Of a stretch of DNA of 10,104 nt, positions 1 through 6,944 are shown one piece after another. Under the pieces are notes generated by a model. The model had not been told where the DNA came from and ran no database searches. It worked only from the letters and a program-made list of their open reading frames with translations. Position numbers and translations under genes: made by a program. Source of the DNA: Alphaproteobacteria bacterium. GTDB lineage: Bacteria; Pseudomonadota; Alphaproteobacteria; Geminicoccales; Geminicoccaceae. Numbering within the stretch: the stretch's first letter is position 1; each line of letters starts with the position of its first letter. The stretch is from positions 1-10,104 of the forward strand of contig JALSRW010000413.1 of the NCBI GenBank assembly GCA_026984595.1, written 5' to 3'.

Positions 1-474
1 GCGCGAGGGGACGTCGGGATCGCGGCTGGTGATCAGGAGCTGGCGCAGCCCCCCGAGTTCGCCTTCGCGCAGGCTCTGGCGCAGGCGGGCGAAGGAGGGG
101 TCGAAGCGGCGGTTGAAGCCGATCTGGACGAAGGGCTCCAGGGGGGCGATCTCCTCCCAGCAGGCATCGACCCGTTCGCGGTCGAGATCGATCGGCTTTT
201 CGCAGAGCACCGCCTTTCCGGCCCTGGCGGCGCGGGTGATCAGATCGACATGGGTGTCGGTGGAGGAGGCGATCAGCACCGCATCGACATCCGCGTCCCC
301 GAGGATCTCCTCGGCGCCGGCGGCGATCCGCGCACCGTGTTTCCCGGCCACCGCCTCGGCGGAGGGACGCAGGACGTCGTAGACGGCGACCAGCCGGGCA
401 TGGGGATGGGCGGCGATGTTGTCGGCGTGCATGCGGCCGATGCGGCCGGCACCGAACAGGGCGAAGCGGACCAT
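1..474 (-). CDS. iolG: Inositol 2-dehydrogenase-like oxidoreductase (Gfo/Idh/MocA family), C-terminus cut off by window edge
   Basis: The first 158 residues of an NAD-dependent dehydrogenase are visible; the gene runs off the left edge. The N-terminus is a Rossmann fold with G8-A-G-R-I-G13 followed by M-H, as in Gfo/Idh/MocA enzymes. E92-K93-P94 is the family hallmark that carries the catalytic-site lysine. GFNRRFDP (119-126) and the I-T-S-R-D-P stretch (148-153) are typical of the inositol 2-dehydrogenase branch. The expected reaction is oxidation of myo-inositol to 2-keto-myo-inositol (scyllo-inosose) in the cytoplasm. The ATG at 474 is preceded by AGGGAG with 8-nt spacing. It lies 46 nt downstream of the CDF gene on the same strand and faces away from iolD-iolE, which perform the next steps. 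A related inositol or scyllo-inositol dehydrogenase is possible, since the substrate-binding C-terminal part is missing. Confidence 0.85.
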   Translation of the reverse strand, partial: MVRFALFGAGRIGRMHADNIAAHPHARLVAVYDVLRPSAEAVAGKHGARIAAGAEEILGDADVDAVLIASSTDTHVDLITRAARAGKAVLCEKPIDLDRERVDACWEEIAPLEPFVQIGFNRRFDPSFARLRQSLREGELGGLRQLLITSRDPDVPSR

Positions 475-489
475 TTCTCGTATCTCCCT

Positions 490-508
490 GGCGCCACGGA
501 ATGGCGCC
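490..508 (-). promoter_or_regulatory. Stem-loop between the CDF gene and iolG
   Basis: GGCGCCA (490-496) and TGGCGCC (502-508) form a perfect 7-bp stem with a 5-nt loop in the 46-nt gap between two minus-strand genes. No T-tract follows, so it is not a canonical intrinsic terminator. It sits immediately before the iolG Shine-Dalgarno (484-489), so it could trim or stabilise a processed mRNA end or partly separate iolG expression from the exporter gene. Role inferred only. Confidence 0.45.
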
Positions 509-520
509 TCTTAGCGCGGC

Positions 521-1447
521 TCAGTGGGGTGCCACCAGCCGCTTTTCGTGCTCCGGACAGGATTCGTCGGCGAACTCGATCTCGAGACTGGTGTGACGGA
601 TCGAAAAGCGTTCGGCGAGCAGGCGCTTGGCAGCCGCCTTGACCGCCTTGATGCGGCCGACATCGGCCTCGTCGATGACGATATGGGCTTCGAGCGCGTA
701 CTCATGCTCGTCGAACGACCAGACATGGAGATGGTGCACCTCCACCACCTCCGCGATTTCCGTGAGCGCCTCGGAGATCTCGGCGATGCCGAGGCCGGGC
801 GGCACCGCCTCCATGAGGATGCGGATGGCCGGTCCGATCTCGCGGAACGCGTGCCACAGCACATAGCCGGCGATCGCCAGGGTCACCAGCGGATCGACGA
901 TGGTCCAGCCATAGAGGAGGATCGCCGCACCGGCGACGATCACCGCCACCGAGCCCAGCGCGTCGGCCAGGTTGTGGAGGAAGGCGGCGCGGATGTTCAT
1001 GCTGCCGCGGGCCGGACGGAAGGTCAGGGCCACCGTCGCCAGATCGATGACCAGCGCCACGCCGGCGATCGCCACCACCAGCCAGCCATCCACCGGGATC
1101 GGGGCGAACAGCCGGGCGACGCCTTCGGACACCAGATAGAGGCCGATCACGATGAGGGTGGTGAGATTGATCAGGGCGGCGATGATCTCGGCCCGCCGGT
1201 AGCCGAAGGTCATGCCGGCATGGGCCGGGCGCCGGGCGATGCGGCGGGCCAACAGCGCGATGGCCAGCGACAGGGCATCGCTGAGATTGTGTATGGCATC
1301 GGCGATCAGGGCGAGACTGCCGGCCATCATGCCGCCGGCGACCTGGGCCACCGTCAGCAGCAGATTGACTCCCACCGCCCAGACCAGCCGGCGATCGGTG
1401 CGGCCGGTATCGGTGGCCGGTGGTGGACGGTGACGATGTGCGTGCAT
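521..1447 (-). CDS. Cation diffusion facilitator (CzcD/ZnT-type) metal exporter
   Basis: A 308-aa inner-membrane protein of the cation diffusion facilitator family, which exports divalent metals, usually Zn2+ with some Co2+ or Cd2+, in exchange for protons. Six hydrophobic segments span about 20-210. TM2 carries H53-N-L-S-D57 and TM5 carries H158-N-L-A-D162. These two HxxxD pairs form the metal site of zinc-preferring members. The cytoplasmic C-terminal domain has the conserved VHHLHVWSF stretch (237-245) and ends near C297/H300. The His-rich start (MHAHRHR) is also typical. The ATG at 1447 is chosen because AGGGG lies 8-10 nt upstream; the open frame continues to 1690, but that extension is low-complexity and enters iolD on the other strand. 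It is an unexpected occupant between iolG and iolDE. The family call is secure; the metal is inferred. Confidence 0.9.
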   Translation of the reverse strand: MHAHRHRPPPATDTGRTDRRLVWAVGVNLLLTVAQVAGGMMAGSLALIADAIHNLSDALSLAIALLARRIARRPAHAGMTFGYRRAEIIAALINLTTLIVIGLYLVSEGVARLFAPIPVDGWLVVAIAGVALVIDLATVALTFRPARGSMNIRAAFLHNLADALGSVAVIVAGAAILLYGWTIVDPLVTLAIAGYVLWHAFREIGPAIRILMEAVPPGLGIAEISEALTEIAEVVEVHHLHVWSFDEHEYALEAHIVIDEADVGRIKAVKAAAKRLLAERFSIRHTSLEIEFADESCPEHEKRLVAPH

Positions 1448-1510
1448 CCCCTCGCTTCCCCTGCCGGCTGCGGCCCGCCGTGGATCGGATGTTTCAGCAC
1501 TTTCACAAAA

Positions 1511-1526
1511 TGGAACGCATGTTTCA
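1511..1526. promoter_or_regulatory. Imperfect palindrome with GGAA-N6-TTTC core, possible IolR-type operator
   Basis: TGGAACGCATGTTTCA is a palindrome with one mismatch per arm. Its core, GGAA-N6-TTTC (1512-1525), differs by one base from the GGAA-N6-TTCC element I recall for rhizobial IolR (RpiR family), the inositol repressor. It lies in the divergent gap, just upstream of the candidate iolD -35 box. Similar ATGTTTCA units occur at 1489-1496 and 1519-1526, forming a direct repeat. The assignment to IolR is inference. Confidence 0.35.
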
Positions 1527-1535
1527 CTTTCTGCT

Positions 1536-1563
1536 TTGCCAGCGCCGGCTCCGGCGCTAGGAT
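1536..1563 (+). promoter_or_regulatory. Candidate sigma70 promoter of iolDE with a palindromic spacer
   Basis: TTGCCA (-35, 1536-1541) and TAGGAT (-10, 1558-1563) are separated by 16 bp. This predicts transcription from about 1570 and a leader of about 57 nt before iolD. The perfect inverted repeat AGCGCCGG-CT-CCGGCGCT (1541-1558) fills the spacer exactly, which is a classic place for a repressor operator. The hexamers match the consensus only in part. Confidence 0.4.
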
Positions 1564-1626
1564 GCCTCTCCGTCGGGGGAGGCGCTACCCGAATTCGACC
1601 GGGTCGCCAGCGAGAAGAGGGGTCCC

Positions 1627-3471
1627 ATGAAAACCGTCCGGTTGACCATGGCGCAGGCGCTGGTGCGCTACTTGATGGCACAGCGGACATCGATCGGGGG
1701 CGAGGAGCTGCCGCTGTTTCCGGGGGTGTTCGCGATCTTCGGACATGGCAACGTCACCTGTCTTTCCGAAGCGCTGGAAGCTGTGAAGGACAGGTTTCCC
1801 ACCTGGCGCGGGCAGAACGAGCAGGGCATGGCCCTGGCCGCGCTCGGCTTCACGAAGGCCAGGAAGCGCCGGCAGATCATGGTGGCGACATCCTCGATCG
1901 GTCCGGGTGCGGCCAACATGGTCACCGCGGCGGGGGTCGGTCACAGCAACCGCCTGCCGGTACTGTTGCTGTCGGGAGACTATTTCGCGAGCCGCGCGCC
2001 GGACCCGGTCCTCCAGCAGCTCGAACATTTCGGCGACCCGACGATCAGCGTCAACGATGCCTTCCGGGCGGTCACCCGCTACTGGGATCGCATCACCCGC
2101 CCGGAGCAGATCGTCGAATCGCTGCCCCAAGCGATGGCCACCATGCTCGATCCGGCCGATTGCGGTCCGGCATTTCTCGGTCTGTGTCAGGACGTGCAGG
2201 GCGAGGTGTTCGACTATCCGGAGCGCTTCTTCGAGCCGGTGCTCCACGAAGTTCCGAGGCCGCGTGCCGATCGGGGTCAGCTCCGCGCCGCCGCGGCGCT
2301 CCTTGAGCGGGCCGAGCGGCCGCTGCTGATCGCCGGCGGCGGCGTGCGCTATTCCGAGGCCGGGGAGGCCCTGGCCGCGTTCGCCGGCCGCCACGCCATT
2401 CCGGTGGCCGAGACGGTGGCCGGGCGGGCGGTGCTGCCGCACGACCATCCGCTGAACGTGGGACCGATCGGTATCCTGGGCTCGGCCAGCGCCAACAATC
2501 TCGCGGCCGAGGCCGATGTGGTTCTCGCCGTCGGCACCCGGCTCCAGGATTTCGTCACCGGCTCCTGGTCGCTGTTCGCCGAGGATGCCCGCTTCATCGG
2601 CCTGAACGCCGCACGTTTCGACGCCCACAAGCACCGCGCCCAGCCCGTCGTCGGCGACGCGCGGGTGGCACTCGGCGAGCTCTCGGAAGCGCTCGGCGAC
2701 TGGCGGGCGCCGCAGCAGTGGGTCCGTCACGGGGCCGAGGAGTACGCCGCCTGGAACGCCTTCGTCGCACGCCGCACGGGTCCCACCAATGCCGAGCTGC
2801 CCGCCTATTCGCATGTGGTGGGAGCGGTCAACCGGCTCTGCGACGAGACGGATCTGGTGCTCACCGCCGCCGGCGGTCTTCCCGGCGAACTCTGCATGAA
2901 CTGGCGGGCCAGGGCGCCCGACACCTTCGACTGCGAGTTCGGCTTTTCCTGCATGGGCTACGAGATCTCGGGCGCATGGGGTGCCAAGATGGCCGATCCC
3001 GACCGCGAGGTGATCACCATGCTCGGCGACGGCAGCTACATGATGATGAACTCCGACATCTACAGCTCCGTGCTGACCGGCATGAAGCTGATCGTCGTCG
3101 TCTGCGACAATGGCGGCTTCGCGGTGATCGACCGGCTGCAGCGGGCCAAGGGCATTCCCGGCTTCAACAACCAGCTCGAGGACTGCAACATCCGGGAGCT
3201 GGTGGGCGTCGATTTCGCCAAACATGCGGAGGCCATGGGGGCGATCGGCATTTCGGTGCGCGGCATCGGCGAGTTCGAGGATGCGTTCCGCAGGGCCAAG
3301 GCCGCAGATCGCACCACCGTCATCCACATCCGCGTCGATCCCCGCGACTGGACCGAGGGCAACGGCGCCTGGTGGGAGACCGGCACCCCCGGCATCACTA
3401 CCCGGGAAAGCGTGCGGAAGGCCTTCGAGGAGCATCTCGCGGGCAAGCGGCGCCAGCGTCTGGGCGTCTGA
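1627..3471 (+). CDS. iolD: 3D-(3,5/4)-trihydroxycyclohexane-1,2-dione hydrolase (ThDP enzyme)
   Basis: A 614-aa thiamine-diphosphate enzyme, the normal IolD length, that opens the ring of 3D-trihydroxycyclohexane-1,2-dione to give 5-deoxy-glucuronate in myo-inositol catabolism. The N-terminal pyrimidine-binding domain has GVFAIFGHGNV (33-43) and the catalytic glutamate in N-E65-Q. SSIGPGAANMVTAA and LQQLEHFGDPTISVND are strongly IolD-like, as are RYWDRITRPEQ and QDVQGEVFDYP. The C-terminal domain has the ThDP/Mg motif from G467-D468-G469 to D494-N495. The ATG at 1627 is preceded by AGAGGGG with suitable spacing. Its stop overlaps the iolE ribosome-binding site, so the two are an operon. The visible promoter-like region is in the gap shared with the CDF gene. 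Acetolactate synthase relatives share the fold, but the signature blocks point clearly to IolD. Confidence 0.95.
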   Translation: MKTVRLTMAQALVRYLMAQRTSIGGEELPLFPGVFAIFGHGNVTCLSEALEAVKDRFPTWRGQNEQGMALAALGFTKARKRRQIMVATSSIGPGAANMVTAAGVGHSNRLPVLLLSGDYFASRAPDPVLQQLEHFGDPTISVNDAFRAVTRYWDRITRPEQIVESLPQAMATMLDPADCGPAFLGLCQDVQGEVFDYPERFFEPVLHEVPRPRADRGQLRAAAALLERAERPLLIAGGGVRYSEAGEALAAFAGRHAIPVAETVAGRAVLPHDHPLNVGPIGILGSASANNLAAEADVVLAVGTRLQDFVTGSWSLFAEDARFIGLNAARFDAHKHRAQPVVGDARVALGELSEALGDWRAPQQWVRHGAEEYAAWNAFVARRTGPTNAELPAYSHVVGAVNRLCDETDLVLTAAGGLPGELCMNWRARAPDTFDCEFGFSCMGYEISGAWGAKMADPDREVITMLGDGSYMMMNSDIYSSVLTGMKLIVVVCDNGGFAVIDRLQRAKGIPGFNNQLEDCNIRELVGVDFAKHAEAMGAIGISVRGIGEFEDAFRRAKAADRTTVIHIRVDPRDWTEGNGAWWETGTPGITTRESVRKAFEEHLAGKRRQRLGV

Positions 3472-3485
3472 AGGGAGCGACGGCG

Positions 3486-4391
3486 ATGGCGGTACGGCTG
3501 GGGATCAACCCGATCGGCTGGTCCAACGACGATCTGCCGGAGCTCGGCGGCGAGATCCCCCTCGAGCAGTGCCTCGCCGAGGCGCGGCTCGCGGGCTACC
3601 GCGGTATCGAGAAGGGCGGCAAGTTCCCCGACGATCCCGCTCTCCTGCGGCCCCTGCTCGAACGTTACGGGCTGGAGCTCGTCGGTGGCTGGTTCTCGGG
3701 GCGGCTCGGAGCGTTGTCCCTCGAGGAGGAGAAGCGCCGCCTCGCCGGGCATCTGCACCTGCTGCGCGGGGTGGACGCCCGTGTGGTGGTCTATGCCGAA
3801 ACCACCGGTACGGTGCAGGCGGCCATCGACACGCCGGTGAGCGCCCGGCCGACCATGCCGGCAGAGGAATTTCCGGCCTATGGAGAAAAGCTCACCGCGC
3901 TCGCCGAATGGCTCGCGGCCGAAGGCTGCCCGATGGCCTTTCATCACCATATGGGCACGGTGATCGAGCGCGAGAACGAGATCGATCTCCTGATGCGCAA
4001 TACCGGCGAGGCGGTCGGTCTACTGCTGGATACCGGGCATCTCCTGTTCGCCGGGGGCAATATCGAGGCCACCACCCGGCGCTGGCGGACCCGTATCACC
4101 CACGTGCATCTCAAGAACATCCGACCGCGTGTCCTGCGCCGGCTGCGCGAGGAACAGTGGAGCTTCCTCAGGGGAGTGATCGAGGGGGTGTTCACGGTGC
4201 CCGGGGATCCCGAAGGCGCGATCGACTTCGATTCCTTTCTGCGCATCCTGGGCGAGGGGGGCTATGCCGGCTGGCTGGTGGTGGAGGCCGAACAGGACCC
4301 GGCCAAGGCCAATCCCCTGGATTATGCCCGCATGGCCCATGCGGCGGTGGTCTCCGGGCTCGGCCCGGCCGGACTGGAGCTCGAAAGCTAG
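3486..4391 (+). CDS. iolE: Myo-inosose-2 dehydratase (2-keto-myo-inositol dehydratase)
   Basis: A 301-aa sugar-isomerase-like TIM-barrel enzyme that removes water from 2-keto-myo-inositol to give the dione used by IolD. Family blocks are clear: GINPIGWSNDDLPELGG near the N-terminus (6-22), EKGGKFP (42-48), HHHMGTVIE (153-161), LDTGHLLFAGG (181-191), HVHLKNIR (206-213) and the terminal VEAEQDPAKANP (266-277). The acidic and His residues in the last four blocks are where this fold places its divalent metal (Mn or Co in characterised members). AAGGGAG at 3471-3477 overlaps the iolD stop and gives an 8-nt spacing to the ATG, so translation of the two genes is linked. No iolB, iolC or iolA follows: the next gene is convergent and shares the CTAG at 4388-4391 as a stop on each strand. 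Confidence 0.95.
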   Translation: MAVRLGINPIGWSNDDLPELGGEIPLEQCLAEARLAGYRGIEKGGKFPDDPALLRPLLERYGLELVGGWFSGRLGALSLEEEKRRLAGHLHLLRGVDARVVVYAETTGTVQAAIDTPVSARPTMPAEEFPAYGEKLTALAEWLAAEGCPMAFHHHMGTVIERENEIDLLMRNTGEAVGLLLDTGHLLFAGGNIEATTRRWRTRITHVHLKNIRPRVLRRLREEQWSFLRGVIEGVFTVPGDPEGAIDFDSFLRILGEGGYAGWLVVEAEQDPAKANPLDYARMAHAAVVSGLGPAGLELES

Positions 4392-4885
4392 GCGCGCCGC
4401 GATCGTCGCTTGGGGAAGGTGACGATGTCGTGGATGCCGGCGGGTGGCGCGTACCAGCCGTCACGGCAGCGCAGATAGCCGCAATGTCCGGCACAGAGGT
4501 CGACATCGGCGGCGTCGAGACGCGGGTCGATGGCGGTGCGTTCCAGCAGCACGCCGTGATAGGAGCTGGAGCGGGCGAACTCTCGCGCCGCGGTCAGGCA
4601 GGCACGCAGACTGCGTCCCGGCAGCCCGGGCTCGACCACCCACAGGCGCACGACGAAGCAGCAGGGGCGGGATCCTCGGGGACCTGCCGCTTCGAACAGG
4701 AAGGCGGCGAGGGCGGGTCCGCCGCCGCACTGAATTGCGACCAGGCCGCGGCCGTGCTCCCGCAGCCAGATCCCGGTGGTGCGTTGCCAATCTTCCCGTG
4801 AAAGCGCCTCGCTGCCGACCGAGACCAGTGGCCAGATCACCGGAAGTTCCGTCTCGTCGAGCCGTACCCAGCTCCATTTCGGCAT
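4388..4885 (-). CDS. Uncharacterised protein beside FNR regulator, possibly GNAT-like
   Basis: A protein of about 165 aa that I do not recognise. It opens with RLDETELPVIWPLV (8-21), which resembles the first strand and helix of GNAT acyltransferases. It continues with FVVRLWVVEPGLPGRSLRACLTAAREFA (77-104), which could be the acetyl-CoA-binding strand-loop-helix, although the usual Q/RxxGxG/A is not intact. The tail is Cys-rich (C131, C135, C140) and ends in basic residues. Starts are uncertain: ATG 4885 is used because the candidate promoter would begin near 4922; ATG 4921, ATG 4966 and TTG 4969 are in frame, the last two inside the FNR box. No good Shine-Dalgarno is visible for any of them. 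It diverges from the FNR gene across one FNR box, which suggests oxygen-dependent expression. Its stop overlaps that of iolE tail to tail. Confidence 0.6.
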   Translation of the reverse strand: MPKWSWVRLDETELPVIWPLVSVGSEALSREDWQRTTGIWLREHGRGLVAIQCGGGPALAAFLFEAAGPRGSRPCCFVVRLWVVEPGLPGRSLRACLTAAREFARSSSYHGVLLERTAIDPRLDAADVDLCAGHCGYLRCRDGWYAPPAGIHDIVTFPKRRSRRA

Positions 4886-4955
4886 TTCGGGGACCGCGCC
4901 AGGATCAATTCTCGCGCACATGGAAACAACGCTAGGATCGCGCCGATGGGCCTCA

Positions 4956-4969
4956 TTGACCCACATCAA
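4956..4969. promoter_or_regulatory. FNR/FixK-type operator in the divergent gap
   Basis: TTGAC-CCAC-ATCAA matches the full TTGAY-N4-RTCAA consensus of FNR/FixK/Anr regulators, in both half-sites. It lies between the FNR-type gene and its divergent neighbour. Its left half is also the -35 box of the candidate fnr promoter, so binding there should repress fnr. For the minus-strand gene a TAGCGT -10 (4929-4934) would give a start near 4922, putting the box centre (4962.5) about 41 bp upstream, the usual activating position. Confidence 0.75.
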
Positions 4970-4985
4970 CTTTCGTGCCTATGTT
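4956..4985 (+). promoter_or_regulatory. Candidate sigma70 promoter of the FNR-type gene
   Basis: TTGACC (-35, 4956-4961) and TATGTT (-10, 4980-4985) are 18 bp apart, predicting a start near 4992. The -35 overlaps the FNR box, which fits negative autoregulation. It also argues against translation from the in-frame GTG at 4975, which would lie upstream of the transcript start. Confidence 0.5.
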
Positions 4986-5055
4986 CATGCTGGTCGGGGC
5001 AATCCATGGCCGCGCAAGGGAAAAAGAACGCGTACCTCGCGGTGAGGCATCGAGG

Positions 5056-5778
5056 ATGGGTCGGAACGGTCCTGTCATGAATCCGGTCTGCTGTGGCGCA
5101 CAGGTGCCGTGCGACCGGTGCAAGGCGCGGGACCTGGCGGTGTGCGCCGTTCTCGACGAGCAGGAACTGCAGCGCTTTTCGGCCGCCGCCACCAGCGCGA
5201 GACTGGAACCCGGGCAGACGCTGTTTCACGAGGGCGAGCCGGCGGAGGAGATGTTCAGTCTCACCGAAGGCATGATCAAGCTCTACAAGCTGCTGCAGGA
5301 CGGACGCCGCCAGATCACCGGCTTTCTGATGGCCGGGGACTTCCTCGGTCTGGCCTTCGGCCGCACCTATGTCTATTCGGCCGAAGCGGTGACTCCGGTG
5401 CGGCTCTGCCGGTTCCGACGGGCAGCGTTCCTCCGTCTGCTGGAGGAGATGCCCCATCTGGAGCGCAACCTGCTGGGACGGGCATCGAGCGAATTGGCCG
5501 CCGCGCAGGAGCAGATGCTGCTGCTGGGGCGCAAGACCGCGCGCGAAAGGCTGGCGACATTTCTGCTGGCGATCGCCGAGCGGCAGCACCGCGGCGACCG
5601 CGAGCCCGTCGAACTTCTCATGAGCCGCAGCGACATCGCCGACTATCTCGGGCTGACCATCGAAACCGTCAGCCGCACCCTGTCGACCATGCGTCGGGTC
5701 GGTGCCATCACCCTCGATGGGAAATCGCGGGTCTACATTCCCGACCGTGACGCGCTGCGCAGCATCGCCGGTCTCTAG
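5056..5778 (+). CDS. FNR-type oxygen-responsive regulator (Crp/Fnr family, FnrN/FnrL-like)
   Basis: A 240-aa transcription factor that would bind a [4Fe-4S] cluster without oxygen, dimerise and switch genes for low-oxygen respiration. The N-terminus has C19-x2-C22-x7-C30 followed by AVLD, and C118 (VRLCRF) aligns with the fourth cluster ligand of E. coli FNR (C122). A cyclic-nucleotide-like beta-roll (about 45-120) leads through the dimer helix to a winged helix. The recognition helix carries E203-T-V-S206-R207, the E-x2-SR set that reads TTGAT half-sites, in agreement with the box at 4956-4969. C12/C13 are additional cysteines. ATG 5056 is chosen because GGTGAGG lies 8 nt upstream; GTG 4975 and ATG 5077 are alternatives. 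FixK-type regulators share the fold but often lack the cysteine cluster. The gene is convergent with the downstream nucleotidyltransferase. Confidence 0.92.
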   Translation: MGRNGPVMNPVCCGAQVPCDRCKARDLAVCAVLDEQELQRFSAAATSARLEPGQTLFHEGEPAEEMFSLTEGMIKLYKLLQDGRRQITGFLMAGDFLGLAFGRTYVYSAEAVTPVRLCRFRRAAFLRLLEEMPHLERNLLGRASSELAAAQEQMLLLGRKTARERLATFLLAIAERQHRGDREPVELLMSRSDIADYLGLTIETVSRTLSTMRRVGAITLDGKSRVYIPDRDALRSIAGL

Positions 5779-5809
5779 CTGGGTTCCCGCGGTTCTCCCC
5801 GGGCAGATC

Positions 5810-5829
5810 GCCGCTCCGGGCGGAGCGGC
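5810..5829. terminator. GC-rich hairpin between convergent genes
   Basis: GCCGCTCC (5810-5817) and GGAGCGGC (5822-5829) form a perfect 8-bp stem around a GGGC loop, in the 56-nt space between the stops of the FNR-type gene (5778) and the nucleotidyltransferase (5835). It is symmetrical, so it could end transcription from both sides. Neither side has a T-tract, so strength is uncertain. Confidence 0.5.
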
Positions 5830-5834
5830 CCCGC

Positions 5835-6944
5835 TCACCAGCTCGTCTTGCGGCGAAAGGCGTGCCATTGGCGGAGGAGATCGCGGCGGTAGCGGGTATC
5901 GGTGAGACGCTGCAGGAAGCCGGTCGTGCCGCCCTGCGCAACCCATTCGCGAACCACCCCGCCCAGCGGTCCGAGGGTCGCCATGAGCGGCTCGTGGCGC
6001 TGCTGGAGCAGGGTCCGCCGTGCCAGGAGGCGGGCGTAGGTGGTGGCTGCCGGCAGATCGGTCGCCGCGCGGGGCAGCACCAGTCCGGCGGTGGCCATCG
6101 CCACCTGTCCGGCCAGCCCGTGGCCGGCGCCCTCGAGGTGCCCGAGCATGTTCTCCGCCAGGCCGCAGCCGTACCGATGCACCAGTTGCACCAGCTCGAC
6201 CAGTTCGCGCAGCAGCAGCCGGCCGGTATAGAGATACCCGTGCACGAGCTGGCCATGGACCACCAGATGCAGCAACTGATCGGCCGGATCCGGGAGCAGC
6301 AGGTCGACCTCTTCGACGCGTATCGGGCTGGCACGCTCGAACAGCATTTCGGCCGGCAGCAGAGCATCGAGCCGCTCCGGCACGACCCGGCCGTGCAGCT
6401 CCAGCACCGCTTCGGCTTCGGGATGCACCATCCGCGGCAGATGGAGGTCGAGATCGCAAGGCCCGTCACCGAGGGGCCGCCAGCCGCATTCCTCCAGCAG
6501 GCGCTCCGCTTCGGCGAGCCGTGCCGCCGGGACCAGCAGGTCGAGATCGTGCATGAAGCGCCAGGCGTCGTCCGTGCAGAGATCGTCCACCAGACGGATC
6601 GCTCCCTTGAGGGGAAGCACGGGAATCCCGCGCGAGGAGAGGGCCGAGGCGATGCGCAGGAGATCCCGGCGCAGGGCGCGGTTGCGCCTGCGTCCGGCCT
6701 CGATCATCGCCGCGAAGTAGCCGCGCACCTCCGCATCGAGCGCGGTCGATAGCTGCAACCGTTCGAGCGCGAGGCCCAGCAGCGGAGTGACCAGATGGGT
6801 GCCCGAGAGACCGATCAGGCTCGGCCAATCGACCGCCTCGGGAAAGAGGGACCGAACGGCGCCTTCACGCTCCTCGGGAGGCAGGAGAGCGTTGTCGAGC
6901 AGCCTGCACAGAAGGTCGAAGCTGCCGCCGTGCGAGCTCTTCAC
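5835..6944 (-). CDS. NTP_transf_5-type nucleotidyltransferase of the peptide/kinase cassette
   Basis: A 369-aa protein of the uncharacterised nucleotidyltransferase family (Pfam NTP_transf_5, from memory). The signature is L112-K-G-A (112-115) followed by R129 and H-D133-L-D135-L-L, the aspartate pair expected to bind metal-NTP, then E182-L-H-G. The rest is helical and Leu-rich. Family members accompany PqqD-like proteins and HPr-kinase-like proteins in peptide-modification and related loci; some act in lasso-peptide clusters. The substrate is unknown. The GTG start at 6944 is chosen because it overlaps the kinase stop as GTGA and has GGGA about 9 nt upstream; the open frame extends to a GTG at 7034 with no ribosome-binding site and would overlap the kinase by 94 nt. 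It is the last gene of the operon, facing the FNR-type gene. Confidence 0.82.
   Translation of the reverse strand: MKSSHGGSFDLLCRLLDNALLPPEEREGAVRSLFPEAVDWPSLIGLSGTHLVTPLLGLALERLQLSTALDAEVRGYFAAMIEAGRRRNRALRRDLLRIASALSSRGIPVLPLKGAIRLVDDLCTDDAWRFMHDLDLLVPAARLAEAERLLEECGWRPLGDGPCDLDLHLPRMVHPEAEAVLELHGRVVPERLDALLPAEMLFERASPIRVEEVDLLLPDPADQLLHLVVHGQLVHGYLYTGRLLLRELVELVQLVHRYGCGLAENMLGHLEGAGHGLAGQVAMATAGLVLPRAATDLPAATTYARLLARRTLLQQRHEPLMATLGPLGGVVREWVAQGGTTGFLQRLTDTRYRRDLLRQWHAFRRKTSW

Noticed and set aside
484..510. Intrinsic terminator after the CDF gene
   Set aside because: The hairpin at 490-508 lacks a T-tract and is followed directly by the iolG ribosome-binding site, so it is listed as a stem-loop instead.
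524..1630. Long plus-strand open frame opposite the CDF gene
   Set aside because: Its translation is rich in Gly, Asp, His and Gln with no family motifs, and it is the antisense of a clear CDF exporter; such frames are common in GC-rich DNA.
1585..3435. 616-codon minus-strand open frame opposite iolD
   Set aside because: It mirrors iolD almost exactly, lacks recognisable domains, and iolD carries all expected ThDP-enzyme motifs.
2718..3485. Upstream extension of the iolE frame to an ATG at 2718
   Set aside because: The extension overlaps iolD in another frame and is Arg/His-rich filler; ATG 3486 has a strong ribosome-binding site and gives the usual family N-terminus.
4975..5055. GTG start at 4975 for the FNR-type gene
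   Set aside because: It lies inside the promoter, upstream of the predicted transcript start, has no ribosome-binding site, and adds residues unlike FNR N-termini.
4966..6459. Minus-strand frame opposite the FNR-type gene and running into the nucleotidyltransferase
   Set aside because: It has no motifs and conflicts with two well-supported genes and the hairpin between them.
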